From Beta vulgaris subsp. vulgaris (Eukaryota > Streptophyta > Magnoliopsida > Caryophyllales > Amaranthaceae), in contig NC_079203.1 of NCBI RefSeq assembly GCF_026745355.1, positions 55,228,141 to 55,292,140 on the forward strand: DNA of 64,000 bases, written 5' to 3'. Shown here piece after piece: positions 23,301 through 34,954 of the stretch. The translations under genes and the position numbers were made by a program. The notes beneath the pieces were generated by a model. It saw only the letters and a program-made list of their open reading frames with translations, was not told the DNA's origin and did no database searches. Position 1 is the first letter of the stretch. Every line of letters starts with the position of its first letter.

Positions 23301-24376
23301 AGCAAATTTGATAATAACGGTAAAGGAGTTATAATTTGCTTATATGTTGATGATATGCTTATTTTTGGGACTGATTTGGAACAAGTGGAAAAGACCAAAG
23401 TCTTCCTTTCCTCTAGCTTCTCCATGAAAGATTTGGGTGAAGCGGATGTTATTCTAGGTATTAGAATAATAAGAGGGAAAGGGTCGTTTTCTTTATCACA
23501 ATCTCATTATATTGAGAAAGTGGTCAAGAGGTATAATGAGTCAAATTCGACTCATTTTGCTACTCCTATGGATCCTAGTATTCACTTGGTTCCGAGTAGT
23601 GGTACTCCAATTTCACAATTGGAGTATGCAAGCTTAATTGGAAGCTTGATGTATGCTATGACTAGCACTCGAAATTGGAGTATGCAAGCTTAATTGGAAG
23701 CTTGATGTATGCTATGACTAGCACTCGGCCGGATATAGCCTTTGCTATTGGCAAGCTCAGTAGGTATACTAGTAATCCTAGTATGTTGCATTGGCAAGCA
23801 TTGAGAAGAGTGTTAAGGTACTTGAATAAGACCTTGGATTATGTCATAACATACAATAGAGAACCTTCTATCTTAGAAGGTTACTCGGATGCTAGTTGGA
23901 TTTCGAATAAGGAAGATTATTCATCCACTAGTGGTTGGGTGTTTCTTCTTGGAGGAGGTGCCATTTCATGGGCTTCCAAGAAGCAAACATGTATAACGGA
24001 TTCCACTATGGCATCGGAATTCATTGCTTTGGCTTCTTGTTGCCAAGAAGCGGAATGGCTAAGGAATGTGTTGAGTGAGGTGGACTTATGGGTGAAACCA
24101 ATGTCACCGCTTGCTATCCATTGTGATAGTGCATCAACCATAGCTAAAGCATATAGTGAAGTCTACAATGGCAAGTCAAGGCACATTGGAGTTAGACATA
24201 GCTATGTGCGGGAAATGATAAGGAATAGTTGTATAACTATTAATTTTGTTCGGTCTAGTTTGAACTTGGCGGATACGTTTACAAAACCGTTGTCAAGGGA
24301 ACTAGTGAACAAAATGAACAAAGGGATGGGTCTTAAGCCTATTGATCAACCTATGGTGAAGGAAAACTCCATTTGA
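20349..24376 (+). pseudogene. Copia gag-pol, multiply frameshifted
   Basis: Starts at ATG 20349 (MAQSLKDMTMNF...). Frame breaks follow near 20405-20475, near 21400-21430 and at about 22250, and a 56-bp duplication at 23617-23728 shifts the frame again. Readable parts: gag with CCHC knuckle CWICNGPHLKRDC and protease DSGA (frame 20481-21416); integrase zinc finger H-x-H...C-x-C and core domain (frame 21430-22254); integrase tail and reverse transcriptase with YVDDM (frame 22242-23693); end of reverse transcriptase and RNase H, ending TKPLSRELV (frame 23675-24376). Most breaks look like loss of one base in a short homopolymer, which could be real decay or sequence error. Confidence 0.9.
23617..23728 (+). 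repeat. 56-bp tandem duplication inside Copia pol
   Basis: The segment starting AATTGGAGTATGCAAGC at 23617 is repeated at 23673, with 55 of 56 bases carried over. The unit length is not a multiple of three, so the duplication itself shifts the frame within the conserved YASLIGSLMYAMTSTRPD motif. Confidence 0.9.
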
Positions 24377-24872
24377 TGTCTAATACAACGTTAGATCTCA
24401 AATTCAAGGAGGATAGTACTTCTCTAAGAGGTTGGGAGCACTTGTTTAATACATCCCGAGGTTAGTGCTTGTTGCTACAATGATAAAGAGGTTGAATTTT
24501 ATTCTTAATAAATCTTTGATAAGGTGCTCAATTGTAGGAGCATGTCCGGAAAGATTTACCTATGTAAGCTAGAAGTTTGGCCGCTTCATCAAGTCTTAGG
24601 CTTGACTTGGAATGCTTATGAATGGATATGGACACCAAGGCTTCATAGGTGTCGGAGGTTTTAAGAACCTAGTTTATGTTTATGTGTATTAGTAACTTCA
24701 ATAATTTGTAATGGTTATATGATTCAAAGCTTTGTCTATCATTATGATCTAAATTATTGTAAAGATTACTTTTACTAAATGGAAATTCAATCGTTAGATA
24801 TTTCCATGATGCATGAACATGTGTGTTTGCGATTTATAGCAAGTTGAAAAATTTTTCAACATTACCCTATAA

Positions 24873-24885
24873 ATGGGAGGAGGAT
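24873..24885 (+). other. polypurine tract before 3' LTR
   Basis: The purine-rich AATGGGAGGAGGA directly precedes the 3' LTR start at 24886. This is where plus-strand DNA synthesis is primed in LTR retrotransposons. Confidence 0.7.
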
Positions 24886-25639
24886 TGTTGGAACATTTAT
24901 AGGGTAATGGGTTTGAAACTCATAAGGGTATGTACTAGAAGAGGAGGAGGTCTAGTATGCAAAAGACTAGAGTGCATCAAGTGGCAAAACGCATTGATAA
25001 ACCAAGGGAGACAGAAGACTGGCCGCGAGTCGCGACAGGAGTCGCGAGTCGCGACCAGTGGACCGTCGCGAGTCGCGACAGGTGTCGCGGGTCGCGACCA
25101 GCGCCTCGCGACTCGCGAGCTTTTTCGCGAGTCGCGACGTGTCTTCTGCCTTGGAATGCGAAAAGATGCCTTGACGGTTTTATGTCCGTTGTGATGTTAT
25201 GGCCTCATTTTAATGACCTTTAAGGTCCTTAAATCAGCTGATTAAAGGCCTTTGATGGGTGATTAACATGGGGGTTATGGGATTAACTACTCTAGTCAAT
25301 GAAAGGTTTATTCTTCCTATATAAACCTTGGGATTCCTATGAGTGAAGGGTTAGAAGAAAATCAGAATTTTCTATTCTATACTCTCTCAAATACTTCTTG
25401 CTTAGCTTTAGAGAAAACTTGCAATCTTCTCTAGAGTGTTCTTCACAAACACAAAAACACAAGTTCTTGTTGATCCACTTAGAAGATCATCTAAGTGGAT
25501 TGTTTCTCTCCATTGTATCTCATTAGTTATTTCGTGTTAACCCGGTGATCCTAGAGGGGCGAAATTAAACTAATAGGAAAGCGTAGTTTCCGTGCCTTGG
25601 AGTGGATATCCGGTTCTCTCTTTGATCACACATCTAACA
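24886..25639 (+). repeat. 3' LTR of Copia element
   Basis: A 754-bp copy of the 5' LTR ending CATCTAACA, with the same TCGCGA cluster, TATA box and U5 TTAAACTAATAG. It is followed by the target duplication CTAAC. Confidence 0.95.
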
Positions 25640-25794
25640 CTAACCACCCGACCCACCCGTTCACCCCGTGAATGACGGATGGATGGATGTGGGTGATGGC
25701 TTAGCGGATGATGGATGGATGTGGGTGGACCGGACGGATGCGGGTGAAGCTCCACCTTCTCCGAACCCGATCCATTTCCATCCCTATCTACAAT

Positions 25795-28700
25795 GGACCT
25801 TTCACCTTAGATTTGAGAATTAGCGCTCAACTTCACCTCCACGTATTATGGCAGATCTAAAATGACCCAATTTGAGGCAAAAGATATAATCAAACACCTA
25901 CAATAATCACGACAATCATACCTCTAGAACACCTTCTAAAACAACAAATCGAAGAGAAAGAATAATTGATTGGTGTTCGTAGTTTTGGTCCAATAGTCCA
26001 AGTTGATCAGTTTTATGGTGAAAAATAACTGACAGTACCTTTTACTTTTTTAATGCATTAAAATTTGGAAGATACCCTACTACCAACTTTATTACATTGC
26101 TTAGAAGTTAGAAGTTTATCTAATAATTAAAAAACAATGTGAATGCCATTTAGAGACGTGGTTATCACTTATGAGACATATAAACTCTAATAGAATAATT
26201 GTGATTCTTAATTAATAGATAACCATTGCATGAATTTCACGCTTTACGAAAATTTACTTTGACTACAAATATACTCAAATACGATAAATAAAAATTATAA
26301 AAATTATACCATTGGATTCGTCTTGAAAAATACTATAATAAAATTATTTTTAAAAAATTTCTATCAATATATATTGAGAGTAATTAACGGTTAAAGTTCG
26401 ACCCCCGACATCGTACGTGCATTATATTTTGAAACAGAGAGAGCATTATCCAATAGAAAAACAATATAAATAAAGATATAAAACTGTTAATATACTACAC
26501 TTAACAGAAAGTGACCTAGAATCAAAGAATATGCCATGAACGACTATAACTTCCGTACAATTAGAGACGAATAAGGAGTCAGAAACAGGTCACAACAAGA
26601 AAAGATGAACTTTAAAAAATGAGAAAAATTTAGTAAAACAAAATTACATGAACATTGATGTTTGTATTATGAGTTAATTTTATACTGCATGCATGTGGCT
26701 GAACAATCAAATAGTATTAGGTTAGGAATCATAAATGGAGGGACCAATCTATTTTAAGAATAAAGTATGAAAGTTTGTTAGTTTTTAATTCCGTAAAAAA
26801 GGGGAAAAAAGTATATAAAAGTATAAAATTTTCTTAAAATAATAAACCTTGTAATTATTCATTGGAGGAATTGCATGGATTGGCTGAAATCTCAATTCTA
26901 AGTGAGAGAAAGAGTGGCAATAGCATGCATCAAACATCGCTAAAAGTTGTATTAATAGTTAAATAGATTAAATTAGTAGGTCTTGCAACTATAATGACAA
27001 ACAACTGCTTGTTTAATGTGGACCGACCAAGAACCATGGGTCAGCTTAATTACCTGTTAAAGAGTATTAGCATAGTGGCATGCTGGTTGAGTTGTCGAAT
27101 TGTCATTAGTTATAACATGACACATGTACTGTTCATGTTAAGACACTATTTAATTGAGATGTGAGAGGAAAGATATTTCTTCTATATAATATAGGCAAAA
27201 TTAATCTCATTAACATTAATTATGAGTCGGGTGCACTCCTATTCTCTTCGGTATAAAACAACTGAATTGGACTGAATTGAAATGAATAGTAATATTCTCC
27301 AAAACTGGATTGAACTGAACTGGATTGAACTGAACTGAAAATAAGCTGGGGAGAACAAACCCTCAATCCTACAAACTTCGACTAGTAGTCAAATTAAAAC
27401 AATGTGAACTTATTGACCTGGTGCAGTGCGTATCATTAATGACGTTGGAGTTACTTTTTCACGCTGGTAACTAGTAGCCAATATCAAGATTTATTTCTCT
27501 AAAACTCTTCTTCTTCACGAAGAAATCTGATCTGAAGATTGTTCTGAGAATGGTTAAAGGGTATCGTGAAAAGGTACCTACAGGCTACAACATCATTTGT
27601 GACATGCATTGCATCCTGACCTATAGTTTACGGTGTTTGACTATTAGTCAAAGTTAGAGCCATAGTTTGTGGTGTTGAGGTCTAATTTTGCCTAGTTAAT
27701 AAGATTTGTTATATTTCTTCCTTTGGTCTGATTTGTAGAAAGCTGAAAAATTGTTTTTCCATAACTGAAGAGTAATTTTTTGAGTGATGGAAATCCTAAA
27801 GAAAAAAGGCCAATAAGTCCAGGGTCAATAAATTCAAAATAATGATATTTAGTATTAGAGTTAATAATTTTTAAAGCTAATAAGTTCTGATAATAAGTTA
27901 AGCTGAATATAAATAACTTCACATGAGACTATGAGAGAAATAAGGTAAATAAAACACATGCATGTAAATCGAGGAAGTAACTAATAATGATCTAGCCATT
28001 AATTCTCTTCTAAAGCGACATGAGTTGTGAGTTCCATAGAGTAAAATATTTAGGAATGCCAATTTGAACTTAACTTATTGAATTTGATTAGTCTTAACTC
28101 TTAGTTTTATTTTAAGTATAATTTTTGTATTGTTGAACATGATCATCCTTAGAACTTATCTCCCTCGTGATAATATAACGTATCGTAAATGAAAATTAGA
28201 AAAATAATACCTTCACTCTAAGTGAAATAAAAAAATCACAATAATTTATTTAATGTATTTTCTATTTTCTTTGATCCTGAAATAACTAAAATACTTCTCT
28301 TCTTTTATATACGAGTTTTTTTTATTAAAATATTTTACTATAATCAAACAAGTTTATAAATCCTTTAAAAAAAATCAAGTTTATAAATATCTCAAGCTTG
28401 TAGATCTAGCCATCGACCATCGTTAAGGAAACCGCACTGCTTGCAAGTTGGATTTAGTGGGGAGTTGTCTTTCGGTAAATATTACAGACCTACTGAAACT
28501 GAAGCCACCAATCATGATGAGCCAATAAGCCACCATAGAGTCCACAGTTTTCACACCCTTTTCTTTTATAGGTAACATGTCAGCTTCTTTTTCTACAACC
28601 CAATCAGCAATTAATCTTTTTTCCTTTCCCAAACCCTCCCCCCACTTCCCCTCTCTCCTTTATGTTTGGTATGAAAGATATTAATTTTTGGGCCCTATTG

Positions 28701-29400
28701 GTAACCCTTGATGAGAAGAAGAATTCTACTGAACGAACATCTCGTTAAGATCATTCAATCCAACTATACAGGTCAATGTTTGATAGTAGGGGGATATAAA
28801 ACCCTGATCCTAAACACAAGTAAATAATAGGGTTCGAATTTATGACTCCAAGTCACAATGTGAGTTCGCAACTACCTCCACGAAGCAGGTTTGGTTGTTT
28901 GGTATGAAGATATTGAGAAACTCTTCACTGTAATAATAGTCGAACATTAGTTTCTACGGTTTCATGATTTCTAAACCAAGTTCTTTGTACCATTGATATT
29001 TTTGTTATATGCTCGCTCTCCATTTATTTTTTAGTACATGCAACATTGACAAATGACATATAATTTGAGAGAGTGTGAAAGAAACGTAACCCATGTGTTT
29101 AAAATAATAAAATAAACCTTTTTTGTATAAGAATTTGTCGATACAAAAATAAATATGTTGCATGTATTAAGAAGCGATGAAATATAAGAAAACAAACCTT
29201 AAACAATTATTTTGTGAGAATAAACCTTATACCGAATTCCGATCATTAATCTAATTAAGGTTCAATTTATAAGAGATCCATTATTCATATACCAATCGCT
29301 TCTCATATTCTCTTATAAATGTAGAAAACTTGATTCGTTTTAACGCATAATTTCATAATATCAAAATTTTATAATTTTGACTTATATATAATTAAAAATA
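25795..29400. other. long intergenic stretch, no gene seen
   Basis: AT-rich, with only short chance open frames. It contains the small TTCAGTT-family element at 27242-27357. Segments such as ATTGGATTCGTCTTGAAAAAT near 26310 resemble material near 15785, probably scraps of one MITE family. Nothing else could be recognised. Confidence 0.5.
27242..27357. mobile_element. small non-autonomous element of the TTCAGTT family
   Basis: Begins TTCTCTTCGGTATAAAACAA and ends with CTGAAAATAAGCTGGGGAGAAC. Read on the minus strand, its end matches the starts of the copies at about 34957 and 36008 (GTTCTCCC... CTTATTTTCAGTTCAG). The interior is repeats of CTGAACTGAA/CTGGATTGAA. Confidence 0.6.
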
Positions 29401-29401
29401 T

Positions 29402-29672
29402 TACTCCCTTCGTTTCTTTTTAATTGTTACACTTACACTTTTCACGCATGTCAATATGAAACTTTGAGAACATATATCTTTATTTTTGTATTTGTAAAAA
29501 TTATAAAAAGTACATATATATTAACAAAATACATGTTAATATGAATATAACAAGATCCCACACGATTATGTTTTTATTCACGTATAAGTCACAAACGATG
29601 GTCAAAGTGCGTGTGAAATTTGTGAATAGTATAAAATGTCAAGTGTAACCATTAAAAGAAACTGAGGTAGTA
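29402..29672. mobile_element. MITE with TACTCCCTTCGTTTC ends
   Basis: The left end TACTCCCTTCGTTTCTTTTT and the right end (TACTACCTCAGTTTCTTTTA on the minus strand) are inverted repeats that extend through the ATTGTTACACTT region. ~270 bp. It shares internal words (AACAAGATCCCACA, ATTATAAAAAGTA) with the element at 50298-50559, so both belong to one Stowaway-like family. Confidence 0.7.
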
Positions 29673-29786
29673 AGAAACAAAGTAGTGCATTGAATAATGG
29701 GTAGGCAGATGATGTTGCATGTAATTTTACACGTTGTTGCTTTTTCTACTCTTGGTAACTTGTTCTATCTATTCTCTAATAAATAA

Positions 29787-30544
29787 CTAGGGTGGTTTCC
29801 AAGAGATGAGCCACACTAAAGCATCATGTCGGATGATTAAAAAGAAAGGGATATTAGAAACATCAAACCGATAAGTAAAATTAGTCGTCGAGTGACTCAT
29901 ATGAGCCAACCAATCCGCAGCAGTATTAGCCTCTCGAAACACATGCCAAATTTGAACATCTTCGAACATCTTCAAATCTTCATCTGCATCTAAAATAATA
30001 GCATTAATAGGCCAAAGAATTTTCCAAATATATTTGATAGATTGAATGGCAACCAAATTATCACCCTCAGGCTCAATGATGATATTCCTAATCCCCAAAG
30101 AAATGGCCCTCTAATACTTTCTCTCAACCCCCTCGCTTCAGCAACAAAAATAGAGACTGGCATATCAAGAGCACCAACACAACATATATAACAAAACCTT
30201 TCCTTAAGAATCATGAATAACAAAACCAAAAGAAACTTGTCGAACCATCAAAATTAACTTTATAATAATTCGGCGGAGGAGAGCACCTACGAATCTTATC
30301 TCTAGCCTTTAATTTGACTTAGGAGAAGAAATATCCAAATTAAATTTTGAGAATGACGCAGCAAAAAATAAGCATCATAATCATCAATCGTGGCTCCTTG
30401 AAGCCTAACTTTGTGAACATAAGCTCTAACCATCATACTAACCTTAGCATGAGAGCAAAATTCTTGACGAAAAATCACTCCATTTCTATTACACCAGATA
30501 AACCAACACGTAATATCCTCTTTTTCCACCAATAACATCCACAT
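29787..30544 (-). pseudogene. LINE 3'-end fragment with RNase H-like domain, degraded
   Basis: Read on the minus strand, pieces in shifting frames give WFIWCNRNGVIFRQE (30302-30544), then AEARGLRESIRG (29990-30229), then an RNase H-like tail with IEPEGDNLVAIQ and HVFREANTAADWLAHMS (29787-30098). This is the C-terminal order of plant non-LTR retroelements that carry RNase H. Frameshifts and missing upstream parts show it is dead. It is more distant from the two LINEs at 36.4 and 58.7 kb than they are from each other. Confidence 0.75.
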
Positions 30545-31379
30545 TTAAATATTTTAATCCATTTTCTATTTTATCTCTTTCACATCTAAGTTTCTCTATC
30601 TTTTTTTTCAATTTATCTATTATAATTCCGCACTTCCTCTTCGATTCTCTCCCAAATGAAGTGAGTAAATTAACAAGAAACACACGAACTATATCTTCTC
30701 TATTTAACCAACTGTTCTCCCTTACCCTTTCGGCCTTTCCTCCCTATCATCCTCATTTTCAACCCCCAAAAACAAAGGTCAAAGCTTTCTATCTCCCACT
30801 TCTTTCTAACACTCCAATTAATTATACTCTCTAAAAACACCCACTAAAATTTGATAACAATAATAACTTTCCTCATAAATTATCACCCAAGAATAAAAAC
30901 AAAAATTCTGGGTTCTGGATTATTGTTCTTCTCTTTGCTTTTTTTTCTTCCTCAAATCCTCCAGTGGGAAGTGCAAGTTGTAAGGTAGCAGTAATTGGTA
31001 GGGTCTGCACTAGCTCGTACATTTTTTTTTTAGTGCTGTGAAGGACAAAGTCGGTGGCTTTTTCGAATTTTATTTTATGGGTTCTCTTTGATTCTTCTCT
31101 TAAAAACTTAATAAAGTTTAGGTCTTTATAGTAGTAAAAACTAGTAGTATGTATATATGATTCTTCAATTTGATTTAATGAAGATTATTCTGATTCTCTC
31201 TAAATTGATTCCAATATTTTTTCAATTTGGGTCTTTCTGAAACTTCATTTTCTTCTTCTCCTCTGTTCCTATTTTTTATCCTCTCCTTTAAATTCACCCA
31301 TTCATGAGAATTCTCTCAATAATCTAAAAAAAAAAAAAAAACTCAAGTTTTTTTTTTTTTTTGTTCTTTAGTAAGAGAA
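30545..31379. promoter_or_regulatory. 5' region of the MYB gene
   Basis: No open frame worth calling. The last 60 bases before the ATG contain an A16 tract (31326-31341), CTCAAG, and a T15 tract (31348-31362), a potential A/T hairpin in the leader 17 bp before the start codon. Start site and TATA box were not determined. Confidence 0.4.
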
Positions 31380-32616
31380 ATGGGTGCAATATATCCAACT
31401 TCATTATTCTCAAACTCAAGTTATAATTGGTTATTTCCTGGTGAGTGTAAAAGTGTAATATGGACTAAAGATGAAAACAAGCAATTTGAGAAAGCACTTG
31501 CAATATTTGATGATCATACACCAGATAGATTTTCAAGAATTGCTGATATGATACCTGGTAAATCTGTGTTAGATGTAGTGAAACAATATCAAGAGTTGTT
31601 AGAAGATGTTACTGATATTGAAGCTGGATTAGTTCCTATACCTGGTTATCTTGCCTCTCCTTTCACATTGGAGTGGGTTGATAATACACGATTAGACCAC
31701 TTTCGCAAAAGGTCTGCTTCTATGGTCAGGCCTCACGAGCAAGAAAGGAAGAAGGGTGTTCCTTGGACTGAAGATGAACACAAGTAAGATTTCTGTTTCA
31801 TGAATATAGTTTTTGATTGATGTATATCATTGTTTGTTTATGTTTGCTGATGTTTGTTCATTAACTGTTACACGTCTGTATGATGAGAATCATGCTGTAT
31901 GTACTGGCGTGTGCACTATCTAGGCGTGTGCACTATCTAGGCGTGTGCACTATCTAGGCGTGTGCAGGGTATGAAATAATTTGTTAGGATATAAGACCTT
32001 TTACTGAGTACTCTGAGATTGTAAGATTACTAAGAGTAGTAGGTGATGTTCTAATGATAGTGTAATAAAATTGACCTTAATTGTATAGCATTATTCTTAG
32101 CTAGATAATTATATGAACTTATGGGTTTTTAGTGTTTTTAGTTGTATAAGATTGCAATTGTAAAGTTGAATTAACTTGAAATTTTACAGGCGATTTCTAC
32201 TTGGTCTTCAGAAACATGGCAAAGGGGATTGGAGAAACATATCGCGAAATTTTGTGATTTCAAAGACACCAACTCAAGTTGCTAGCCATGCTCAAAAGTA
32301 CTTCTTAAGGCAGAGTTCTGGAGGAAAGGATAAAAGAAGACCTAGCATTCATGATATAACAACTGATAATCTTTCAGATAATACTGTGCTACCCATTTCA
32401 GAATCCGATGATCAAAAGCCTAGATCGATCTTAGAACACTCCACAGCTTCATTTCCATTGCTTCAAAAATCATTCAATATCATGCCGAAGATGTTACTAG
32501 ATTGGAGTAACTCGAATAATGGTGAAGCATTTATGGTATTTGATTCCACTCATGGACGCCAGAATCTGTACAGCAACAGCTACCAAGGAGCCTCGGCCTA
32601 TGTAGGATCACATTAG
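31380..32616 (+). CDS. DIVARICATA-like MYB transcription factor (2 exons, 276 aa)
   Basis: A nuclear DNA-binding regulator of the two-MYB-repeat DIVARICATA type. Exons 31380-31783 and 32190-32616 join in frame within codon 135. The first SANT/MYB-like repeat starts near Trp28 ([18 protein letters not shown]) and runs to about 80. The second, from Trp129 ([16 protein letters not shown]), ends with the diagnostic SHAQKYF at 167-173, as in I-box-binding MYBs and DIV. The region between contains VPIPGY, another family hallmark. The C-terminal ~100 residues are Ser/Asn-rich without a recognised domain. Length and intron position are normal for the family. Target genes and biological role cannot be read from the sequence. 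In snapdragon DIV controls flower asymmetry; other members act in stress and ABA responses. Confidence 0.93.
31913..31967. repeat. 17-bp tandem repeat in MYB intron
   Basis: GGCGTGTGCACTATCTA-type units follow one another about three times, with a fourth partial unit. The array is wholly intronic. Confidence 0.75.
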
Positions 32617-32624
32617 AGTAAGCG

Positions 32625-32662
32625 CGCTAAGCTAAGCTAAGCTAAACTAAGCTAAGCTATTC
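32625..32662. repeat. (CTAAG)n microsatellite just after the MYB stop codon
   Basis: The pentamer GCTAA is repeated about seven times, with one variant unit, starting about 10 bp after the stop codon, so it would lie in the 3' untranslated region. Confidence 0.75.
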
Positions 32663-33852
32663 TCTCATGGTTCTTGTGTGGTAGTGCATCATCATGTCTC
32701 AAACTCAATCCAGTATATTATATAGTTTGTAGACATTTTAACAGAATGTGAAAACAATCTGAATCTTTTGAAGGGTACAATGTATATTTTGAATTATGAT
32801 TTCCTTTTGAAGGTTACTTAGTTATGATAATCTAGTGATCTTAGGTCATTACTCAGTATGAAAGTTGATATTTCTGAGTGTTATATTATCAATCCTTAGA
32901 TGGGTTGTCTTGTGAGAATGAATAACTCAGTTTTCTTCAGCTTCTGAAAATCCATTCACCTGCAAAGCTAAATTTGTTATACTAATCATGCTTAGTTTAA
33001 TTAGTGTTTTATCATTCTCCATATTTTCTTAATCAATCCTTAGATTTGAAAACTTATCCACAATTAGTAGGGTAGAATACTAACATATCAACAAGAACCA
33101 AGGTGACTAAGTTTCCACCAATCATTATATTATATTGATATATACCCTACCAAATGAAGCAATAACCACAGATAGTATACTACTTATGTTTCACTAAAAA
33201 AAAGGTATACTACTTGTGTAAAACTCCTATTTTATCATTGTCATATGTAAACAGTGAATATCACAGGTAATTTTGTTCGAAAGAAACTTAACAGTTAAAA
33301 TCATCGCTAAACTTTTCAAAATATCCCTATATTCTACCGTTGCCTATAATACGAGTCATATTTCGCAAATCACAAATATTATCATGCACCTATATAAATT
33401 TTAAAGTGCTTGTTCGCCATATGGACATGGTTTAAGGTGGATATGCTTCTTTTTTTTTTTTTTTCTTCTTATAAAGAAGAATCTAGACAAGTAGGATAAT
33501 CAGCCATGTCACACCAAAAAAGCTGCAGCCAAATTAGCTGACTAAAGGAAGTCACCTTCAAGAGTAATTCCTTTGAATCTGATTGCTTGCTTTTTCTCTT
33601 CTACTAGGTGTAAAAAACCTTTCAGCCATTCATTAGATTTCAGTGGATCTAACATGGCCAAAGTGACCAAACACCTTCATCAGCATCACTTAGTCATTGG
33701 GGTGACTCTGAATTCCACTATAAACCAAAGCACCTTGGTAAATAGAAGTTCTTATAGCAAGGACATCCCAAAAGATCCCTAATTATTTTTTACCTTTTTA
33801 CCAACCAGCTCTATTAATAATAATGATAATAAGCCAATATATTAACTCTAAA

Positions 33853-34061
33853 AGGATAGGAGTTAGCTCAAGTGGGTAGAGCGCTCCCCTTGGCCTTGAG
33901 GTCAGTATTTCGATCCTTACCCCCGGCATTATGCTGGCATATTTCCTTAGCATGATATGCATGCCTTACCAGCCAATGAGTTGGTGTTTTCTACAGGCTA
34001 GTAGCCTTGTAGAAGTTAGCCTTTGGACTGACTTAATTTCCTAATCAAAAAAATAAAAAAT
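33853..34061 (+). mobile_element. tRNA-derived SINE with 16-bp target duplication
   Basis: The head resembles a tRNA: box A TTAGCTCAAGTGGGTAGAG near 33864 and a box B-like GGTCAGTATTTCGATCC near 33900. A tRNA-unrelated body and an A-rich tail (CAAAAAAATAAAAAA) follow. ATATATTAACTCTAAA flanks it perfectly at 33837-33852 and 34062-34077. The ~209-bp length, internal polymerase III promoter and long duplication make this a SINE rather than a functional tRNA gene: the acceptor stem and 3' half do not fold as a tRNA. Confidence 0.88.
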
Positions 34062-34077
34062 ATATATTAACTCTAAA

Positions 34078-34950
34078 GTAACATGAAGGATAACAATCAA
34101 GTAATTTGCCATGTTTTTACCATAGATTAATCATACACAAAGAAGAGTTTCTTCCATGACAAGAGAATCACAAGCTTATTCGAAGTGCACTTTTTTTTTT
34201 TTTACATTCTAGAGATAAGGATATGATTTTCCCACCTCTCGAAAAGACAACTTTTTTTGTTTTTGATTTTTACCCACATGCAATAATCTTATACCTAGTC
34301 AAAATAAAATTTAGAGGTATTATGGAGCTTTCTTTACTAAAAAGGGGCAGTTTAGGAACAAATTTAAAGATTAGATCAAATCCATTTATAGAGAATGGTC
34401 AAAACATACTCACTTTACACCCCCACCACAACCTAATTATAAATTTTATTCTATAACCCATAAAATGGTTTATGAGAACATAATGAATTGCTTTCTATAT
34501 TCTTGTTAAAAAATATTGCACATTTATAATATTTAGCAAATAAATCAAGTCTACACATTTGACACTATTGTAGGAACAAAGCATCTCCATTATCTCCATT
34601 ATATATAGAATGAGATCTTGACTATTCTTTTCAAATGGCCTAGGAAGCTTAATAGTAGTAGTATATATATATTCCATTATCTTGAATTGTACCTTATTGA
34701 TTCCTACTTTGGGCATGGAAATTGGAATAATTTCATCTCTTTGCACTCTGAATATCTAGTAATGTCGCATTCAAGAATTATAAGGTGCAAGATAGAGATA
34801 AGGAAAGAATTGAATCTTATTACAACAACTTTCGGCATGAAAATTAATTTATCTTTTTTCACATAATAAAAGAAATTACTTGGGTTGATCCCCCGACAAG
34901 ATAATAAAAAAACATTCGATTTCTTCAAGATTCTTATTCAAGTTAGGATA
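34078..34950. other. intergenic, no gene seen
   Basis: AT-rich. Overlapping short open frames on both strands (34223-34456, 34495-34746, 34618-34866, 34704-34928) lack domains. Confidence 0.5.
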
Positions 34951-34954
34951 TGTT

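Larger units (their letters stand above)
19570..25639 (+). mobile_element. Ty1/Copia LTR retrotransposon, complete outline, coding region frameshifted
   Basis: A 6070-bp element with two LTRs (748 and 754 bp), both TG...CA ended, flanked by the 5-bp duplication CTAAC (19565-19569 and 25640-25644). Domain order gag, protease, integrase, reverse transcriptase, RNase H is the Copia order. The LTRs differ by three substitutions and six single-base indels, so insertion is recent. At least five apparent 1-nt losses and a ~56-bp tandem duplication break the reading frame, so this copy is probably not autonomous as written. See separate entries for parts. Confidence 0.95.
19279..25786. mobile_element. 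hAT-like non-autonomous element, split by the Copia insertion
   Basis: The left end TAGGGATGAAAATGGATGAT (19279-19298) and the right end (25767-25786, read on the minus strand as TAGGGATGGAAATGGATCGG) are inverted repeats. They are flanked by TCTACAAG (19271-19278) and TCTACAAT (25787-25794), an 8-bp duplication with one mismatch, as hAT elements make. The halves outside the retrotransposon are 19279-19569 and 25640-25786, so the original element was about 430 bp. Both halves are full of GGATGGATG/CATCCATC words. Confidence 0.75.

Noticed and set aside
33858..33930. A functional tRNA gene
   Set aside because: Box A and box B are recognisable, but the acceptor stem and 3' half do not fold. 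The 16-bp target duplication and A-rich tail show a SINE.
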